Assembly: GCA_029055345.1 (NCBI GenBank)
Contig: JAIDDJ010000023.1
Location: 29,353 to 93,352, forward strand
Direction of reading: 5' to 3'
From: Muribaculaceae bacterium
GTDB taxonomy: Bacteria; Bacteroidota; Bacteroidia; Bacteroidales; Muribaculaceae
DNA length: 64,000 nt
A program made the position numbers and the translations under genes. This document shows positions 49,903-61,388 of the stretch, one piece after another (within the stretch, counting starts at the first letter, position 1; the number at the start of each line of letters is the position of its first letter). Under the pieces are notes generated by a model. That model was not told the origin of the DNA, did not search any database, and was given only the letters and a program-made list of their open reading frames with translations.

Positions 49903-51024
49903 TCATAAGAGCTCAAGATTAGTGCCCGGGTAATAGAAATCAAGAATCTCCCGGAATTGCCTACCTTCGAAAGCCATTCTTGCTGCTCCAATCTGGCACA
50001 ATCCTACGCCATGCCCCCACCCTCTGCCTTCAAGCAGGAATCCTTCCCTCTCATCCATAATGTCAAACCGGGAGCTGTATAGGCAATCATCGGTCAGAAG
50101 ACGGCGGATAGCGAGTTCCTTCCCTATCTCAACACTACCGTCCGCTCCGGATATAATTATCCTCACCGCTCTGCCGGAGGGACCCCGACGGCTGACTTCA
50201 AGTGTTTTTACTGTTCCGACATCGATTCCATATCTTGATTTGACTCTATCGCGAAGCCATTGCCTGCCGACTCGCCTACTCCATTGATAAAAATCTTGTG
50301 TAGCTGCGTCATAATTCTTAAGGGCTGCAGAAAGAAACTCATTCCTGGAAGATTCAGTCATATCGGAAAGGTTGCACCATGAATCTTCCTTTGACACCAG
50401 ATAATCGTAATCCTTATCCGCCCAGCATGATGAGAAAATTTCAGTTCGGCCCCCGCAACACTTCGAGAACCGGGCATCGGCAATCTGACCCTCCCGATCC
50501 TTAATGACAAGACCTCGGGTGGCTTCGACTGCTTTGAGAGCTGAAGAAGGAATCACTTCCGGCAGGCCCTGAAACCTTTGGCAATGGTCATCGCTGCAGA
50601 CATCAAAACCCACATGGGAATCGGCCTCCTCCCACCCTATATGAAGTGCAGCCTCATCAACTCTTCCGGACTCAGACTTATGCGAATCACCCAGAATCTT
50701 TCTCATAGCCCAGCTCCGGGATATAACGGCATGGGCCTTGAGAAACTCAAGCGGTGCAGAGGGGTTCATCTCACTTGAAATCACCGAAAGGACATAGGCC
50801 TCCAAAGGGACCGTCATGACAGACTGAATCGGAGGCCGGGACGATTCAAGAAGTTCAAGTTCCCCCGGAACGAAAGCCGTGATGGTCTTCCGCCAGTGGA
50901 AGCCATATCCAATCAGTAGGTTTTGAATCATAAATCCTGACATACCATTCCTGACACAAGCTTCTGCCTGCGGCAACCCGTCGGTGAGCAATCCTACCCT
51001 GATAACTTTTTCAGCCTCACTCAT
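49903..51024 (-). CDS. SpoIID/LytB domain-containing protein
   Basis: PLEAYVLSVISSEMNPSAPLEFLKAHAVISRSWAM; GRGWGHGVGLCQIGAARMA. Confidence 0.9.
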   Translation of the reverse strand: MSEAEKVIRVGLLTDGLPQAEACVRNGMSGFMIQNLLIGYGFHWRKTITAFVPGELELLESSRPPIQSVMTVPLEAYVLSVISSEMNPSAPLEFLKAHAVISRSWAMRKILGDSHKSESGRVDEAALHIGWEEADSHVGFDVCSDDHCQRFQGLPEVIPSSALKAVEATRGLVIKDREGQIADARFSKCCGGRTEIFSSCWADKDYDYLVSKEDSWCNLSDMTESSRNEFLSAALKNYDAATQDFYQWSRRVGRQWLRDRVKSRYGIDVGTVKTLEVSRRGPSGRAVRIIISGADGSVEIGKELAIRRLLTDDCLYSSRFDIMDEREGFLLEGRGWGHGVGLCQIGAARMAFEGRQFREILDFYYPGTNLELL

Positions 51025-51027
51025 GAT

Positions 51028-51963
51028 TCAAACTTTATACCGGGATTTTATTTCCGATGGTAGACCATCTGCAAAAGCCACCTCGGCGTAAATCCGGCGG
51101 ATATCTTCATCGGTAAGAGCCATAAAATCCTCCTCTCGCGGAGTAATTATTATTCCAGCCATGTCAATCGCGCCCGGACTGACGATACGCTTAAGCGGCT
51201 CTTCCGAAAAATAACAATCCGGCCTGTGAGCCCTTCGCGGAATGATTACTATTCTCAACAACCCTGACTCATCAATCCACATAAAGGAGTTGAGAAGTCC
51301 GGTATCAGGGAGTCCTGTTACGGCATCCATACCAAATGCATTCCTACATTTGGCGAGAGCTTCCATACCGGTTTTATCAGGGGTGATGACAGCACTCAGA
51401 AAACTGAAAGGAAGGTCGAGTCTGAAATCTTCGGAGCTCATCCATCCGGGTCTTGATGCAGGATGACATTCTTCTGTAAGACGGATTAAAGGGAGTTCCG
51501 ATTTAAGGACAGCCTGCGCATGCTGATGGTCGGGAGCGGATGCGCCGGCGCGGGCGCCGTTGTAAAATATCACGAGATCCGGGGCAGCCTCCGCCATAGC
51601 TGCCATTTCCAGAGGTATGTCAGCCTGCGGAGTGTGGGATGGGTTAACGATAGTGAAATGAACCGGAAGGATAGGAAACGGATTGACAAGCAGTTGCCAG
51701 CCGGCAACCCAACTGAGTGTATTCTGACAATCAGGCCTGTTGGATTCACATAGGAAACATGGGCGCTCAGCAATAGAACGCGCATCGACATTTGCGGCGG
51801 AAGAACGTATTCTCGCCGGATTAAGCTGCACGGCACAATGGAAATCGCCGAGAATGAGATTACGGCGGCGCACCAATCTGATGTTTGAAAAATTGGCGGC
51901 AGCTTCAGGCCACTGAGTCAACTGATCTTCTATCAGGTCATTAATAAGGGAGGTCGTCAACAT
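51028..51963 (-). CDS. DUF4922 / HIT-like nucleotidyltransferase-type protein
   Basis: [30 protein letters not shown] carries a HxHxQ-type motif. ATG at 51963 preferred. Confidence 0.72.
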   Translation of the reverse strand: MLTTSLINDLIEDQLTQWPEAAANFSNIRLVRRRNLILGDFHCAVQLNPARIRSSAANVDARSIAERPCFLCESNRPDCQNTLSWVAGWQLLVNPFPILPVHFTIVNPSHTPQADIPLEMAAMAEAAPDLVIFYNGARAGASAPDHQHAQAVLKSELPLIRLTEECHPASRPGWMSSEDFRLDLPFSFLSAVITPDKTGMEALAKCRNAFGMDAVTGLPDTGLLNSFMWIDESGLLRIVIIPRRAHRPDCYFSEEPLKRIVSPGAIDMAGIIITPREEDFMALTDEDIRRIYAEVAFADGLPSEIKSRYKV

Positions 51964-53443
51964 CCCCGTCAAAGTTCTCTCCATCATAATCGTCATCGTC
52001 ATCCTCATCATCGAGATCATCGGGATACCCGTCATAATCAACATCCCTAAGGTCGATGAAAGGAGGAATGAAACCTCCGATAGCGGCAAAATGATGATTG
52101 CCGCGAGCTCCGCGTTCGTCATCAAAGTTCTGCCGGACGCGTGCCATCAGTTCAAACGAGCGCACACAATCCTTATAGTTATTATTGGCATTGATTTTCT
52201 CAATTGAAAGCGAAGCATCGGAATTGCCTTCCCAACGGCGACACAGGTAGATTGAGGTGAAAATACGGCCAATCCCATAGTCACGAGATATACGCAAAGC
52301 CATTGCATAATCCTCGCCATAGCTCACATTGGGAAAAAGAAAACGCCTTGCCACAGGAGTGAAAAATGCACGGGGAGCACCAAGACCATTTATTCGCAGA
52401 GCGTTGTTCGGACCGTTTAAATCCGTCCATTCATCATGGCTGATAAGCCCCGGAGGGATTATATTCCCCTCAAAGTCCACGAGCGTATAGCTTCCGATCA
52501 CCATGCCATAATTACCTGAGCGGAATTTTTCAACAATCAAAGCCACAGTATCGGGCGAAGCATATATATCATCCGAATCAAGCTGGACGGAAAAGCGACC
52601 GCAGCGGTAGTCAAGAATCGCTTTATTCCAGCAGCCCCCTATGCCGAGTCTTTCGTCATCCTCCGCTTCGATAAGGACAAGCCGGGGGTCATTTACTGAG
52701 CGCAGGAGATCTCGCGTGCCATCGGTAGAGCCATTGTCGACCACAATGACGTTCATCGGGAAATCGGTCTTTTGCGACAATGCGGAATTGACGGCATCCA
52801 TTATGGTACGGGCCCTGTTTCTGACCGGAATAATCACCGAAGCCTCCACCGGGAAGGATTCAGAATCATATCTCACAGACTCTCGCTTTGCCGGATTGAC
52901 AAGCCCGTCGATATCTTTCAGATGATCAGTCAGGGCTTTCTCCATCTGTATCTGATATTCACGGTTGCGTGGGTCGACATAGTCATGCTGCATCTTGCCG
53001 CTCTCTCTCAAATCGATTCGCTCGGCCGTATACAGATATTCCGGAATCATGGCAATCATCTTCCCCATGGTCACCCGGAGCCGGAGCGCATACCAACCGC
53101 CGTCGAGCATTTTAGATTCTTCCTCCATATTCTCCGAAGCAGCGAGCACATCGGCCGCATTCAGAAGGACAAGAGGTCCGAAATCAAAATCATCCCTGAC
53201 CGACCCCGGCTGATAGTCTATAACCGGATGATTGGCAACCGAGCCGTCAGGGAGACGATCGCGATAATAACAATAGGTAAGAGTGGAATCGACATCTGAA
53301 GCCAATTCTGTGAGACGATGAATGCACCCTTCATCGAGCGTCACCTCTCGTGGTCCGATCTTGAGGAGGACGAATTGCTGGAGCGGCGTTCTGAAAATCT
53401 CCTCCCGGAGGGCCATTATATTTTTAAAGGGAATAATATCCAT
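51941..53443 (-). CDS. Family 2 glycosyltransferase with acidic C-terminal tail
   Basis: [57 protein letters not shown]. Confidence 0.87.
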   Translation of the reverse strand: MDIIPFKNIMALREEIFRTPLQQFVLLKIGPREVTLDEGCIHRLTELASDVDSTLTYCYYRDRLPDGSVANHPVIDYQPGSVRDDFDFGPLVLLNAADVLAASENMEEESKMLDGGWYALRLRVTMGKMIAMIPEYLYTAERIDLRESGKMQHDYVDPRNREYQIQMEKALTDHLKDIDGLVNPAKRESVRYDSESFPVEASVIIPVRNRARTIMDAVNSALSQKTDFPMNVIVVDNGSTDGTRDLLRSVNDPRLVLIEAEDDERLGIGGCWNKAILDYRCGRFSVQLDSDDIYASPDTVALIVEKFRSGNYGMVIGSYTLVDFEGNIIPPGLISHDEWTDLNGPNNALRINGLGAPRAFFTPVARRFLFPNVSYGEDYAMALRISRDYGIGRIFTSIYLCRRWEGNSDASLSIEKINANNNYKDCVRSFELMARVRQNFDDERGARGNHHFAAIGGFIPPFIDLRDVDYDGYPDDLDDEDDDDDYDGENFDGDVDDLPY

Positions 53444-53495
53444 GAAAACGTATAGGGTTATATGATCGTGTAGTAGAGAATTATATGTTAAGGAA

Positions 53496-56400
53496 TCAGT
53501 CGCGACTCAGCGAGGAGACGACACCTTTTACGAAAGCATTGCGTTCAGCCGGATCTGTCATTGACTCGATTGGAATTGTCAGCACGGCTACTTTGCCGCG
53601 ATGATTACTTACAATATGTCCGGCACGGCAACCGGAGTCAAAGGAGAGTATTTCGGTAGTGGGGACATCATCGGCGCCTACAATGACATCGGGCTGCTCC
53701 ACAATGTAGTGCCGGTCATTAAGATTGGCGGAATATTTGATCTGCTTCCCGGAACGCGAATCGCGCACGCGGCCGGTCTTTCTTGAATCCGCACCATATG
53801 AACCTATTCCGAGAACCTCAGCAGCGAATTTTCTGTCGGCAGCCGACGACCTCATATCGAGCAGGTCGGAAGCTACATATTGCCCGCTCACGATAAGATC
53901 TCCACCTTTTTCAACATATGAGCGAAGTGCCTTCTGAAGAGAAACCGGGAAAGCGGCAAATTTAATACCGCTCTTACCCTTGCCGACAAGAGTCTTTTTC
54001 TGCTTGCCGACTATCAGGTCAACGAGAGAATAGTCGGAAAGTTTCACGTCACCCTCCTCCACGGCTCCGGCTGAAGCTGAGACGAAGCCGAGACCCGATG
54101 CGGTTAGTGCATTGCCATGAACCACCGCGAAATCAAATGTATTGCCGGCTATCACATCGCCAACGAAATTTCTGCCGCTCACGCCGAAATTATTTCCTGC
54201 GGCGCGACGGAACTCAGTCTGATGGCCCGTAAATGATATATCCTTCTTATATGGCACTCCGAAATCGGCCTCCGAGTCAAATCCCGTATTACCATCGGCA
54301 TTGTGGTGTCCCGGAGCTGAAATCCGGGTGAACCCGTTGACAATTAGGGCAGGTTTTGTATTACCCGGGGCTTCCCGCAGCGCAAGCGTCTCCGAAGGGA
54401 ATGAAAGGCCGCCGTCGTTGGCCGCAATTACGTAGAAAGAATGAATATCGTTGTCGGCAACTTTGAGATCGAAATGCGTTGATTTGGTCTCCCCTATCTT
54501 ATGGAAACCGAGATCACTTCCCGACCGCTCCATAATGATATATTTCTCAGGCACGGCTGTCGGTTCGAGTTTATCGTGAGTTGCTTTCCACGAGAGCCTG
54601 TAATATTTCGGTTTGGTGCGCTTGATGCTGAAATTGTGGACAGGTAGGGGCTGGATCACAAGTTTCCGGTCCTTGCGCTCGGCGAGGAAGCGGGCAATGC
54701 CTTTGTATATGGCTCGACCAACTGTGAACCGGAAATTGGGGTCGAGACCAAGTTCCATATCGGCATAATTCTGATGACTCATCACCTCGATGAGGGATGT
54801 CGGTACTTCAGGCACTCGGGCTTCGACATATGACTTATCCCACATTGATCGTCGCGTCCAGTTCGGTTCCCACTCGCGACGGATATCATTGGTGATTTGC
54901 TGCATTACCATGTCGGTAAGCATACGTGAATTGATGCGAGGAGTGCCATCTGCATAAGAAGCTCCGTTCTGGGTGAAATATATACCGAGAGTTCCGACAT
55001 AAGAATCATTGTCGCGTTTGCCGGCATCGGAATGGAGCGCAAAGGCGGCGTCTACCGGAATATTGAGTCCCTCCGCTTTAGGGAGCACCCTCGAGCCGCC
55101 GGCAAGGTAATTCACCCAGTGTCCGCGGCTTGTATAATCATCCTTATAGTCGTTCGAACCGTGGAAAGGAGAGTAAACATATTCCGGGAAACCGGCCCAA
55201 TGGAGCCAATATCTGGCCCCTTCGACAAACCGGGGCATACCGGAGGTGGCGAACCTCGGAGCCGGGCCCTTCCTGTCGGACGACTGGGGAGTGGCGGATG
55301 CTTGCTTTGTAGCCTGTGTCTGGTCGGCCGTGTCGGAGATATCGTCTGACTCCTCATCATCGATAGCTTCCTCGTCATCCGGCTCGGCGGCTTCCTCGTC
55401 ATCGGCATCAAGCTCATCCTCCGGAGTCGACGGGTCATAATATATATCGCTTCTGCGCGAGCTGCGGGCTATATTACCCATGCCGCCCCCTATTTTGACG
55501 GCATCTGCAGTTACGACCGTGCCGGGCGCACCATCCGTGAGGTTGGAAAGTGTGATTACCGGTTCGGAGTCGGAGTATCCGGCTTCGAGAGGGAACGTTC
55601 CGAGATAAATCCATGTGCTTCCTCCCATTGTCTGGTTTACCTTGAATTCCTTCGAGCCGCCGGAATAGTTGACGGTGTACCGCGCATCTGTCGTAGAGTT
55701 AGGGAGTGTCTTGTAGCTGACATACACTGCATATTCTCCATCCTGAGGAATATCGGCATACCATGCTGCCAGCGAGGGTGTGCCCCCCTTCTGAGTCTCT
55801 ACCTGTCGGTATGTTCCGTTCTCGAACGGATTTTCGGTGTCGCGGAAATCAGGCAGGTCATAGATGAAGCCGTCAAATTCGCCGGTCTGCCATTTATTCT
55901 TACCGCTCATCTCCTTATAGTAAGGTTGCGAGAAGATCCGGCCTCCATCGTTTGTGTCGTTGTCGACGATAACTTCGTGCTTATTGGTGTCGCGTTCGCG
56001 GGGTAACATCACATACGCGCCGGCGTTTTCCAGCATCGGCACCACATAAGGCAGGATATAGCCCATGGTGAAGACATCCTCCGCCGTTTCAAACAGGAAT
56101 GGCCGTTGCCATGTCCATGAGCCCTCCTTGAAATAGCGGCCATGCGAATGCCAGAGGGCGATAATATCATTATCCATTCCTTTTGAAGCCACCACGAGTG
56201 GATGGACCTCTTCCACGAAGGCCGGATTTTTCCGGTATTTCTCCGGAAGTTTATCCACTTTGTGGATGTAATAAGCAAGCGATTTCTTCCCGACATTGAG
56301 ATCCACTCTGTAATGAGAAATTGAATCCGGAAGAGCCTTTTTCACCATCCGGGAAAGCGTATCGATAAATTCCCGGGAAATCGGCATGTAGGTAAAGTTT

Positions 56401-56924
56401 TCGTTAAGACCGATTCGGGCAACATGGCGCCCCTTGTCGGGCGTCACACTGTTGACACGAAGCCCACCGGGATTCAAATGCGCCGGTATCTGGCGGATAA
56501 GGTTTTCATTAACCGAAAGTGTTAGCGAGTCGTTCTGAGCCACCTCCTTCGGTTCTTCCTTATAAACAGAGCGCACCACGTTGCGCTGCTTCTTAGTTGA
56601 CCTCGAAGCCCTTGACGATTTAGAATTTTTTGAACGCGAAGATTTACGGGACGATTGCTTTGAAGATTTATTTCCCTTTTTACCTTTCTTACTGCCGGCA
56701 GTTTTTGATGATTTAGAAGACTTAGAAGATTTCGAGCCTGAAGTTTTGGATGATTTTGAAGACTTTGATGACTTGGCCGTTTTTCCGGACTTGGAAGATT
56801 TAGAAGATTTAGCCGATTGGGAAGTCTTGGCCTTGGCACCTTTTGAAAATGCCGTTTCGGGCGTAATTACGGCGACCGAAAGAATAATGCAAACAACGAG
56901 ATAAATTAAATTCTTAAACTTCAT
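53496..56924 (-). CDS. Large secreted amidase/golvesin-like (xanthan-lyase-type) protein
   Basis: Signal peptide from [13 protein letters not shown]-rich region; ALHSDAG and [17 protein letters not shown] amidase-like motifs; golvesin-like [38 protein letters not shown] at 56924 preferred. Confidence 0.75.
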   Translation of the reverse strand: MKFKNLIYLVVCIILSVAVITPETAFSKGAKAKTSQSAKSSKSSKSGKTAKSSKSSKSSKTSGSKSSKSSKSSKTAGSKKGKKGNKSSKQSSRKSSRSKNSKSSRASRSTKKQRNVVRSVYKEEPKEVAQNDSLTLSVNENLIRQIPAHLNPGGLRVNSVTPDKGRHVARIGLNENFTYMPISREFIDTLSRMVKKALPDSISHYRVDLNVGKKSLAYYIHKVDKLPEKYRKNPAFVEEVHPLVVASKGMDNDIIALWHSHGRYFKEGSWTWQRPFLFETAEDVFTMGYILPYVVPMLENAGAYVMLPRERDTNKHEVIVDNDTNDGGRIFSQPYYKEMSGKNKWQTGEFDGFIYDLPDFRDTENPFENGTYRQVETQKGGTPSLAAWYADIPQDGEYAVYVSYKTLPNSTTDARYTVNYSGGSKEFKVNQTMGGSTWIYLGTFPLEAGYSDSEPVITLSNLTDGAPGTVVTADAVKIGGGMGNIARSSRRSDIYYDPSTPEDELDADDEEAAEPDDEEAIDDEESDDISDTADQTQATKQASATPQSSDRKGPAPRFATSGMPRFVEGARYWLHWAGFPEYVYSPFHGSNDYKDDYTSRGHWVNYLAGGSRVLPKAEGLNIPVDAAFALHSDAGKRDNDSYVGTLGIYFTQNGASYADGTPRINSRMLTDMVMQQITNDIRREWEPNWTRRSMWDKSYVEARVPEVPTSLIEVMSHQNYADMELGLDPNFRFTVGRAIYKGIARFLAERKDRKLVIQPLPVHNFSIKRTKPKYYRLSWKATHDKLEPTAVPEKYIIMERSGSDLGFHKIGETKSTHFDLKVADNDIHSFYVIAANDGGLSFPSETLALREAPGNTKPALIVNGFTRISAPGHHNADGNTGFDSEADFGVPYKKDISFTGHQTEFRRAAGNNFGVSGRNFVGDVIAGNTFDFAVVHGNALTASGLGFVSASAGAVEEGDVKLSDYSLVDLIVGKQKKTLVGKGKSGIKFAAFPVSLQKALRSYVEKGGDLIVSGQYVASDLLDMRSSAADRKFAAEVLGIGSYGADSRKTGRVRDSRSGKQIKYSANLNDRHYIVEQPDVIVGADDVPTTEILSFDSGCRAGHIVSNHRGKVAVLTIPIESMTDPAERNAFVKGVVSSLSRD

Positions 56925-56987
56925 AATAAGACAGATAGATTCAGCCGAGCGTTTCTGGGAAGGAAGAATCCGCCGGCGGTTGAACAG

Positions 56988-57019
56988 CAAAGTTACAAAA
57001 AAAAAGAGACCGCAGCAAA
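56988..57019 (-). promoter_or_regulatory. Putative promoter for the 53496-56924 gene
   Basis: Minus strand TTTG (57016-57019), N20, TAACTTTG (56988-56995). Confidence 0.55.
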
Positions 57020-57028
57020 CTGCGGTCT
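57007..57028 (-). terminator. Intrinsic terminator
   Basis: agaccgcag-caaa-ctgcggtct with a long T-run on the minus strand. Confidence 0.85.
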
Positions 57029-57205
57029 ATAATAAAGGTTAAATGAAAAATTAATTATGGGTGAGAGCCATAAAGAAAGAGGCGAATCTCAAACATTAGT
57101 TACTATGTTCAAACTCGTTGGCACAACAGTATGATATTTGCACCGAAGGAAAAAGCAAATGTTAGGCCCCATCCACTAACATCGAATTTATCTTATCAAT
57201 AAATT

Positions 57206-57694
57206 TTATTTTTGTTCAGACCCTTCTTGCGTAAGCTTCATAGAATTGTATAAGTTTCCGGATTGCAGGATAATTTCAAACTCTCTGACATCCGATGATG
57301 GATTTTCCTTTATATTAAAAGTAGCCTGATATGATTCCGGTCTTACGCAAATACCCTTAATATCGCCCCACTCACCGGAAAAGACCATTTCACCTGATTC
57401 TACATACCAATCATAGTCATCCCAATAGCCAATACCATCGACATCCACCCGATTTATCCACGCCCACGAATTAATACCTACGGTTGTAAATGTAAATGTT
57501 GCTCCTTGAGCCGGGATCGTACCAATATATGAATAGGGTAATTCTTGCTTGAATAAGGATATGCCTTCTGCTTCAAGCTCAATTACTGAATACGGTACAT
57601 CACCTAACTTATCTGACGAATCATCATCTTTTTTACACCCTGCGAGAGTTACGATGCACAGTAGTGTTGTCATTAAGATTAATTTAAATTTCAT
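57206..57694 (-). CDS. Small BACON-like lipoprotein (paralog 1, divergent)
   Basis: Lipobox TLAGCKKDDD; C-terminal NPSSDVREFEIILQSGNLYNSMKLTQEG. Confidence 0.75.
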   Translation of the reverse strand: MKFKLILMTTLLCIVTLAGCKKDDDSSDKLGDVPYSVIELEAEGISLFKQELPYSYIGTIPAQGATFTFTTVGINSWAWINRVDVDGIGYWDDYDWYVESGEMVFSGEWGDIKGICVRPESYQATFNIKENPSSDVREFEIILQSGNLYNSMKLTQEGSEQK

Positions 57695-57781
57695 ACTTTA
57701 ATGATTTATAATTATTTCCTCCTTCTATAATCTTATACTATCAGGTACACACATTTTATTATGACCCATAGAACGACAAGA

Positions 57782-57808
57782 GGGCGTTTTGCGCTCTGAA
57801 AAACGCCC
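57782..57808 (-). terminator. Hairpin downstream of the 57832-58332 gene
   Basis: gggcgtttt/aaaacgccc; counterpart of the hairpin at 63346. Confidence 0.6.
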
Positions 57809-57831
57809 ATTATGAGTCATTGGTCTGAATT

Positions 57832-58332
57832 TTATAGATTTAGATCAGCTCCATCTTGTGTCAGTTTAAGATCATTGAATAGATTGCCTGCTTCAAGTGA
57901 AATTATAAATTCACGTGGGGCGGACGATGGGTTCTTCTCTATATGAAAACTTATTTGATACTCATCCTTCTTTCCATTTTCTTCTATCGCTTTCCCTTCT
58001 ATAATTCCCCAGTCTCCGGAAAAATAATGTATACTTCTCTTTAACTCATCCTCATCCCAGTAGAAATCCATGCCATCAACCATAACACCTGCCACCCATG
58101 CACCGGCATTAATGCCTACCGGAATGATTTTAAAATTCGCTCCTTCAGATGGTATGGTTCCGGTATAAATACCATTTTTTTCATTAAAAGATAATTCTAT
58201 TCCATTGACTTCAAGATCAATGATCTTATAAGTCGTAAGACCTATTAAATCCTGACTCACACGATCATTCGAACAAGCTACAAACAGGAATCCCAATAGT
58301 GTCGCTAAAAGGTATATGAATTTAGTCTTCAT
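57832..58332 (-). CDS. Small BACON-like lipoprotein (paralog 2)
   Basis: Lipobox LFVACSND; NPSSAPREFIISLEAGNLFNDLKLTQDG. Confidence 0.78.
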   Translation of the reverse strand: MKTKFIYLLATLLGFLFVACSNDRVSQDLIGLTTYKIIDLEVNGIELSFNEKNGIYTGTIPSEGANFKIIPVGINAGAWVAGVMVDGMDFYWDEDELKRSIHYFSGDWGIIEGKAIEENGKKDEYQISFHIEKNPSSAPREFIISLEAGNLFNDLKLTQDGADLNL

Positions 58333-58356
58333 ATGCTATTACGGTTAAATAATTAA

Positions 58357-59286
58357 TTAGTTTTTTAATATTTTATGAAAAGAACCATCATTTTTTACGA
58401 GGATATAGATGCCGGGATTGGCAATTTCTCGGATAGCAATGCCATCAAGGGTGTAAATCTGTGATGAATTATCACATTCATTATGAATGGCTTCGACACC
58501 ATCATCGGGCACATCTTCATAATAGAAATAAATGAATAATTCGGGGGCATTATTATCGTTGGCTTGAATAAGATAGCCATCTTCATCAAATACGTAATCA
58601 CCGACAACAACATTACCATCACTATCATTCCACGAAGAAGGAAACTGAGCGGGAGGATCCCCTAAGAATCCGGCTTGAGCGAGGATTTCCAACCCATCGA
58701 GTTGAACTCCCCACATAGACTCAAGCAACTTTATTCCATGAAGATTATAGTCGCCCGAATACTCATATTCTCGCCAGTCAATTTCATCCGGATAAAGGTC
58801 ATTGTAGTACTCGAACTTTATCAGATTACCGGCATCAAAACATAAATTGGTATATATATTACCTGAGTCTTCATATTGGATAAAGGAGTTAAGTCTGTTT
58901 TGAGCGTATTCAAAAAAATATGTACAAGCGCCAAATGATTGTTCTATTCGTTCAGCTATATCAACCCTTCCATCATCATCCAGAGTAGCAATATAGTTCA
59001 CATCATACCTTTCATCCGGAATATTGACGTTAACAGTGAGGTAGCCATCTTCAATATTAGTGTAATCAATACTCGTTGTCATGTTCGAATAATCTATTTT
59101 GAATAACCTGCCATCCTCATCATATGAAATATTACATCCGATATCTTCAATATAATAATTATCAAAATACCCCCTTAATATAGTAGATTTAAGCCGCCTA
59201 TCCTTCCCGTATACACATGGAACGAACATCAAAAGAACGAGTAAAACAATAAATTTCTTCATATGAACTAAATTAATTGCTTTCAC
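58357..59286 (-). CDS. Secreted protein with T9SS-type A-like C-terminal tail
   Basis: Signal peptide; C-terminus SSQIYTLDGIAIREIANPGIYILVKNDGSFHKILKN fits the sorting-domain pattern. Confidence 0.68.
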   Translation of the reverse strand: MKAINLVHMKKFIVLLVLLMFVPCVYGKDRRLKSTILRGYFDNYYIEDIGCNISYDEDGRLFKIDYSNMTTSIDYTNIEDGYLTVNVNIPDERYDVNYIATLDDDGRVDIAERIEQSFGACTYFFEYAQNRLNSFIQYEDSGNIYTNLCFDAGNLIKFEYYNDLYPDEIDWREYEYSGDYNLHGIKLLESMWGVQLDGLEILAQAGFLGDPPAQFPSSWNDSDGNVVVGDYVFDEDGYLIQANDNNAPELFIYFYYEDVPDDGVEAIHNECDNSSQIYTLDGIAIREIANPGIYILVKNDGSFHKILKN

Positions 59287-59376
59287 TTGCTAACTTTAAC
59301 AAGTGAAAGCAAAAATAAATATAAATTATTAGATTTCAAAATAATTAATAAAAATAATCAATCGTTATTTTCACAG

Positions 59377-60711
59377 CTATTTCCTTATCCCGGAAATTGT
59401 CTTGAGATTATACTGATAATATGAAGAAGTTCCACTCCGAGTTTCATCCTCGTCATTTTCAGAATTTATTAAATAATCTGATAAAGCGGCTGCTGTGTCG
59501 AATACACCACTGAGGAAATAACCATCACTTAAACCGCCCCATCCCCAGTTACATAGAGTATACCACTGATTTTCTATTCGGGAAGATATAAAGTAACCAT
59601 CGTCTGAAAACCATTTAATTTCCCTAAATCGTTTTAACATTCCATGAATTAACCAAGCATGACCCTCTGAAAGATTGGTATAAATAGTCCATCCTAAAAA
59701 CTTTATTTCTTTTTTCTTACAATACCCACTTACAATTACTGGATAATAACTTAAAATTTCATCTATTACATTTTCTGTATTATACTTCTTTATAATGCCA
59801 GAGGACCTGTATCCAAAAGAATTAAGAGTTCTTGGAATACTTTCTATCCGTGCTCCACTTTCTTCTATACCATAATTCATATTCAAGTTTGTAGGTAATC
59901 CCAGTTGATACATTAACCGTGCTATGTCAAATTGCGCCAATTCGCTACATTGACTACCTTTAGGGAATTTTGTCATTTTGTCCCAGTGAAATGATTCTCC
60001 ATTATATGAAGAAGGATATTTATAAACAGCCATCAACTGCGCAACAGCAGTAGCTACACATCCAGTGGGAGCTTTCTTACCATCAATAGTTGGACAAAAT
60101 TTATTATATGGATTTAGTTGGCCCCATTGAACGGGACAAAGTGGAGAATCTGGATATTTTTTATTATCCCATTCTCCGTATTCGTAGTAGCCACTACCTA
60201 TTATAGAGGGGGTAGAGAAATCGATAGACCATTTAAATTTTTCGGTAGATATGATATCACCAATGTAAGGAGGTAACGCAGTTAAAAAACTTGCTAAGCT
60301 TGGTTCTTTAATTGTATCTATAGGAGCGAGATTGCCTTCGGTTACATAAGCAATCAAAGACGGAATTCTGTTATCACCTGACATAACAGCAAATCCCTTG
60401 TTATCCTCGAAATTTATAACATAAGTGAGTAAGGAGTCTGATTTTTGTAGCTTAGTATTTTCATATGGAATCTTTAGTGAATATGAATAAGATACTTTCC
60501 TTTCCATGGTATCAGTAGCTCGAGAAGAAGAATTACGGAGTTGTCCAATAATTCCATTGAGTTCTTCTTGTGCTTGATTTAATGTAATTAAATACGGATT
60601 GTCTGCGAAATCTTGTTTAGTCGCTTCATACATTAAATCTACACTTTCATTACTGCATGAGATTAATAAGACATAGCTTATTAAAGATAGTAAGATTTTA
60701 CGAGTCTTCAT
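59377..60711 (-). CDS. C10 (streptopain-like) cysteine peptidase
   Basis: Lipobox LISCSNES; GKKAPTGCVATAVAQLMAVYKYP catalytic Cys region; EGHAWLIHGM His region; CNWGWGGLSDGYF. Confidence 0.9.
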   Translation of the reverse strand: MKTRKILLSLISYVLLISCSNESVDLMYEATKQDFADNPYLITLNQAQEELNGIIGQLRNSSSRATDTMERKVSYSYSLKIPYENTKLQKSDSLLTYVINFEDNKGFAVMSGDNRIPSLIAYVTEGNLAPIDTIKEPSLASFLTALPPYIGDIISTEKFKWSIDFSTPSIIGSGYYEYGEWDNKKYPDSPLCPVQWGQLNPYNKFCPTIDGKKAPTGCVATAVAQLMAVYKYPSSYNGESFHWDKMTKFPKGSQCSELAQFDIARLMYQLGLPTNLNMNYGIEESGARIESIPRTLNSFGYRSSGIIKKYNTENVIDEILSYYPVIVSGYCKKKEIKFLGWTIYTNLSEGHAWLIHGMLKRFREIKWFSDDGYFISSRIENQWYTLCNWGWGGLSDGYFLSGVFDTAAALSDYLINSENDEDETRSGTSSYYQYNLKTISGIRK

Positions 60712-60751
60712 AATAAATTTAATTATAAATATTTAAATATAAGAAAAATTT

Positions 60752-61135
60752 TTATTTTTGTTCTCCTGAGATGATACCGGAATAGGTATTGAGCAGATCA
60801 GTAGAAATTTCGAACTCCGCAGGGAAGGTGATATCTTCCACTTCGAAATCAAATGGTTCCGCAGTATCGAATGACTCAGACAAACCTGGGATACCGGTTT
60901 GATTCAGGAACTCAATATAAGCCTTTCCTTCCGATTTCAAGAATTCAATATGCAGAATATTCTCTTCAAAGTAAGCCTCTATACGCTGATGAGAAGGAAT
61001 CCGAGGACGACCAGTCGAAGAATTTCTGGATATCTTGATTACAATTTGACGTGATTCCCCTTGAGAGCCGGAATCTGCACAAACCTTCAATGGAAGGATA
61101 AGAGTTAATAAAGACAAATAAAAGGCTAATTTCAT
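60752..61135 (-). CDS. DUF3244-like small secreted protein
   Basis: Signal peptide; 127 aa; LNTYSGIISGEQK end; directly upstream of the C10 peptidase. Confidence 0.7.
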   Translation of the reverse strand: MKLAFYLSLLTLILPLKVCADSGSQGESRQIVIKISRNSSTGRPRIPSHQRIEAYFEENILHIEFLKSEGKAYIEFLNQTGIPGLSESFDTAEPFDFEVEDITFPAEFEISTDLLNTYSGIISGEQK

Positions 61136-61388
61136 GGTTTTAAAGTTTTGTGCAAATTTAATAAATTAGTTAGAAGGCAACCCAAAATATGGCTTCTCAA
61201 ATATCTATCATCCCTGATTTTATATATCTATAAAACAAATATTTATAGAATAAAAAAATTAAAAATATCTATCATGCCTTAGAAAAAGTAAAAATCAAGA
61301 AATAATTAATAAAATTTTCGTTCTAAATATGATTCTTTTTTGGATTTCCATTATATTTGCATTCCAATTTATAGATAAATCAATTTCT

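Noticed and set aside
56522-56904. Low-complexity ORFs opposite or within the Lys/Ser tract
   Set aside because: Alternate-frame readings of the repetitive coding tract, not independent genes.
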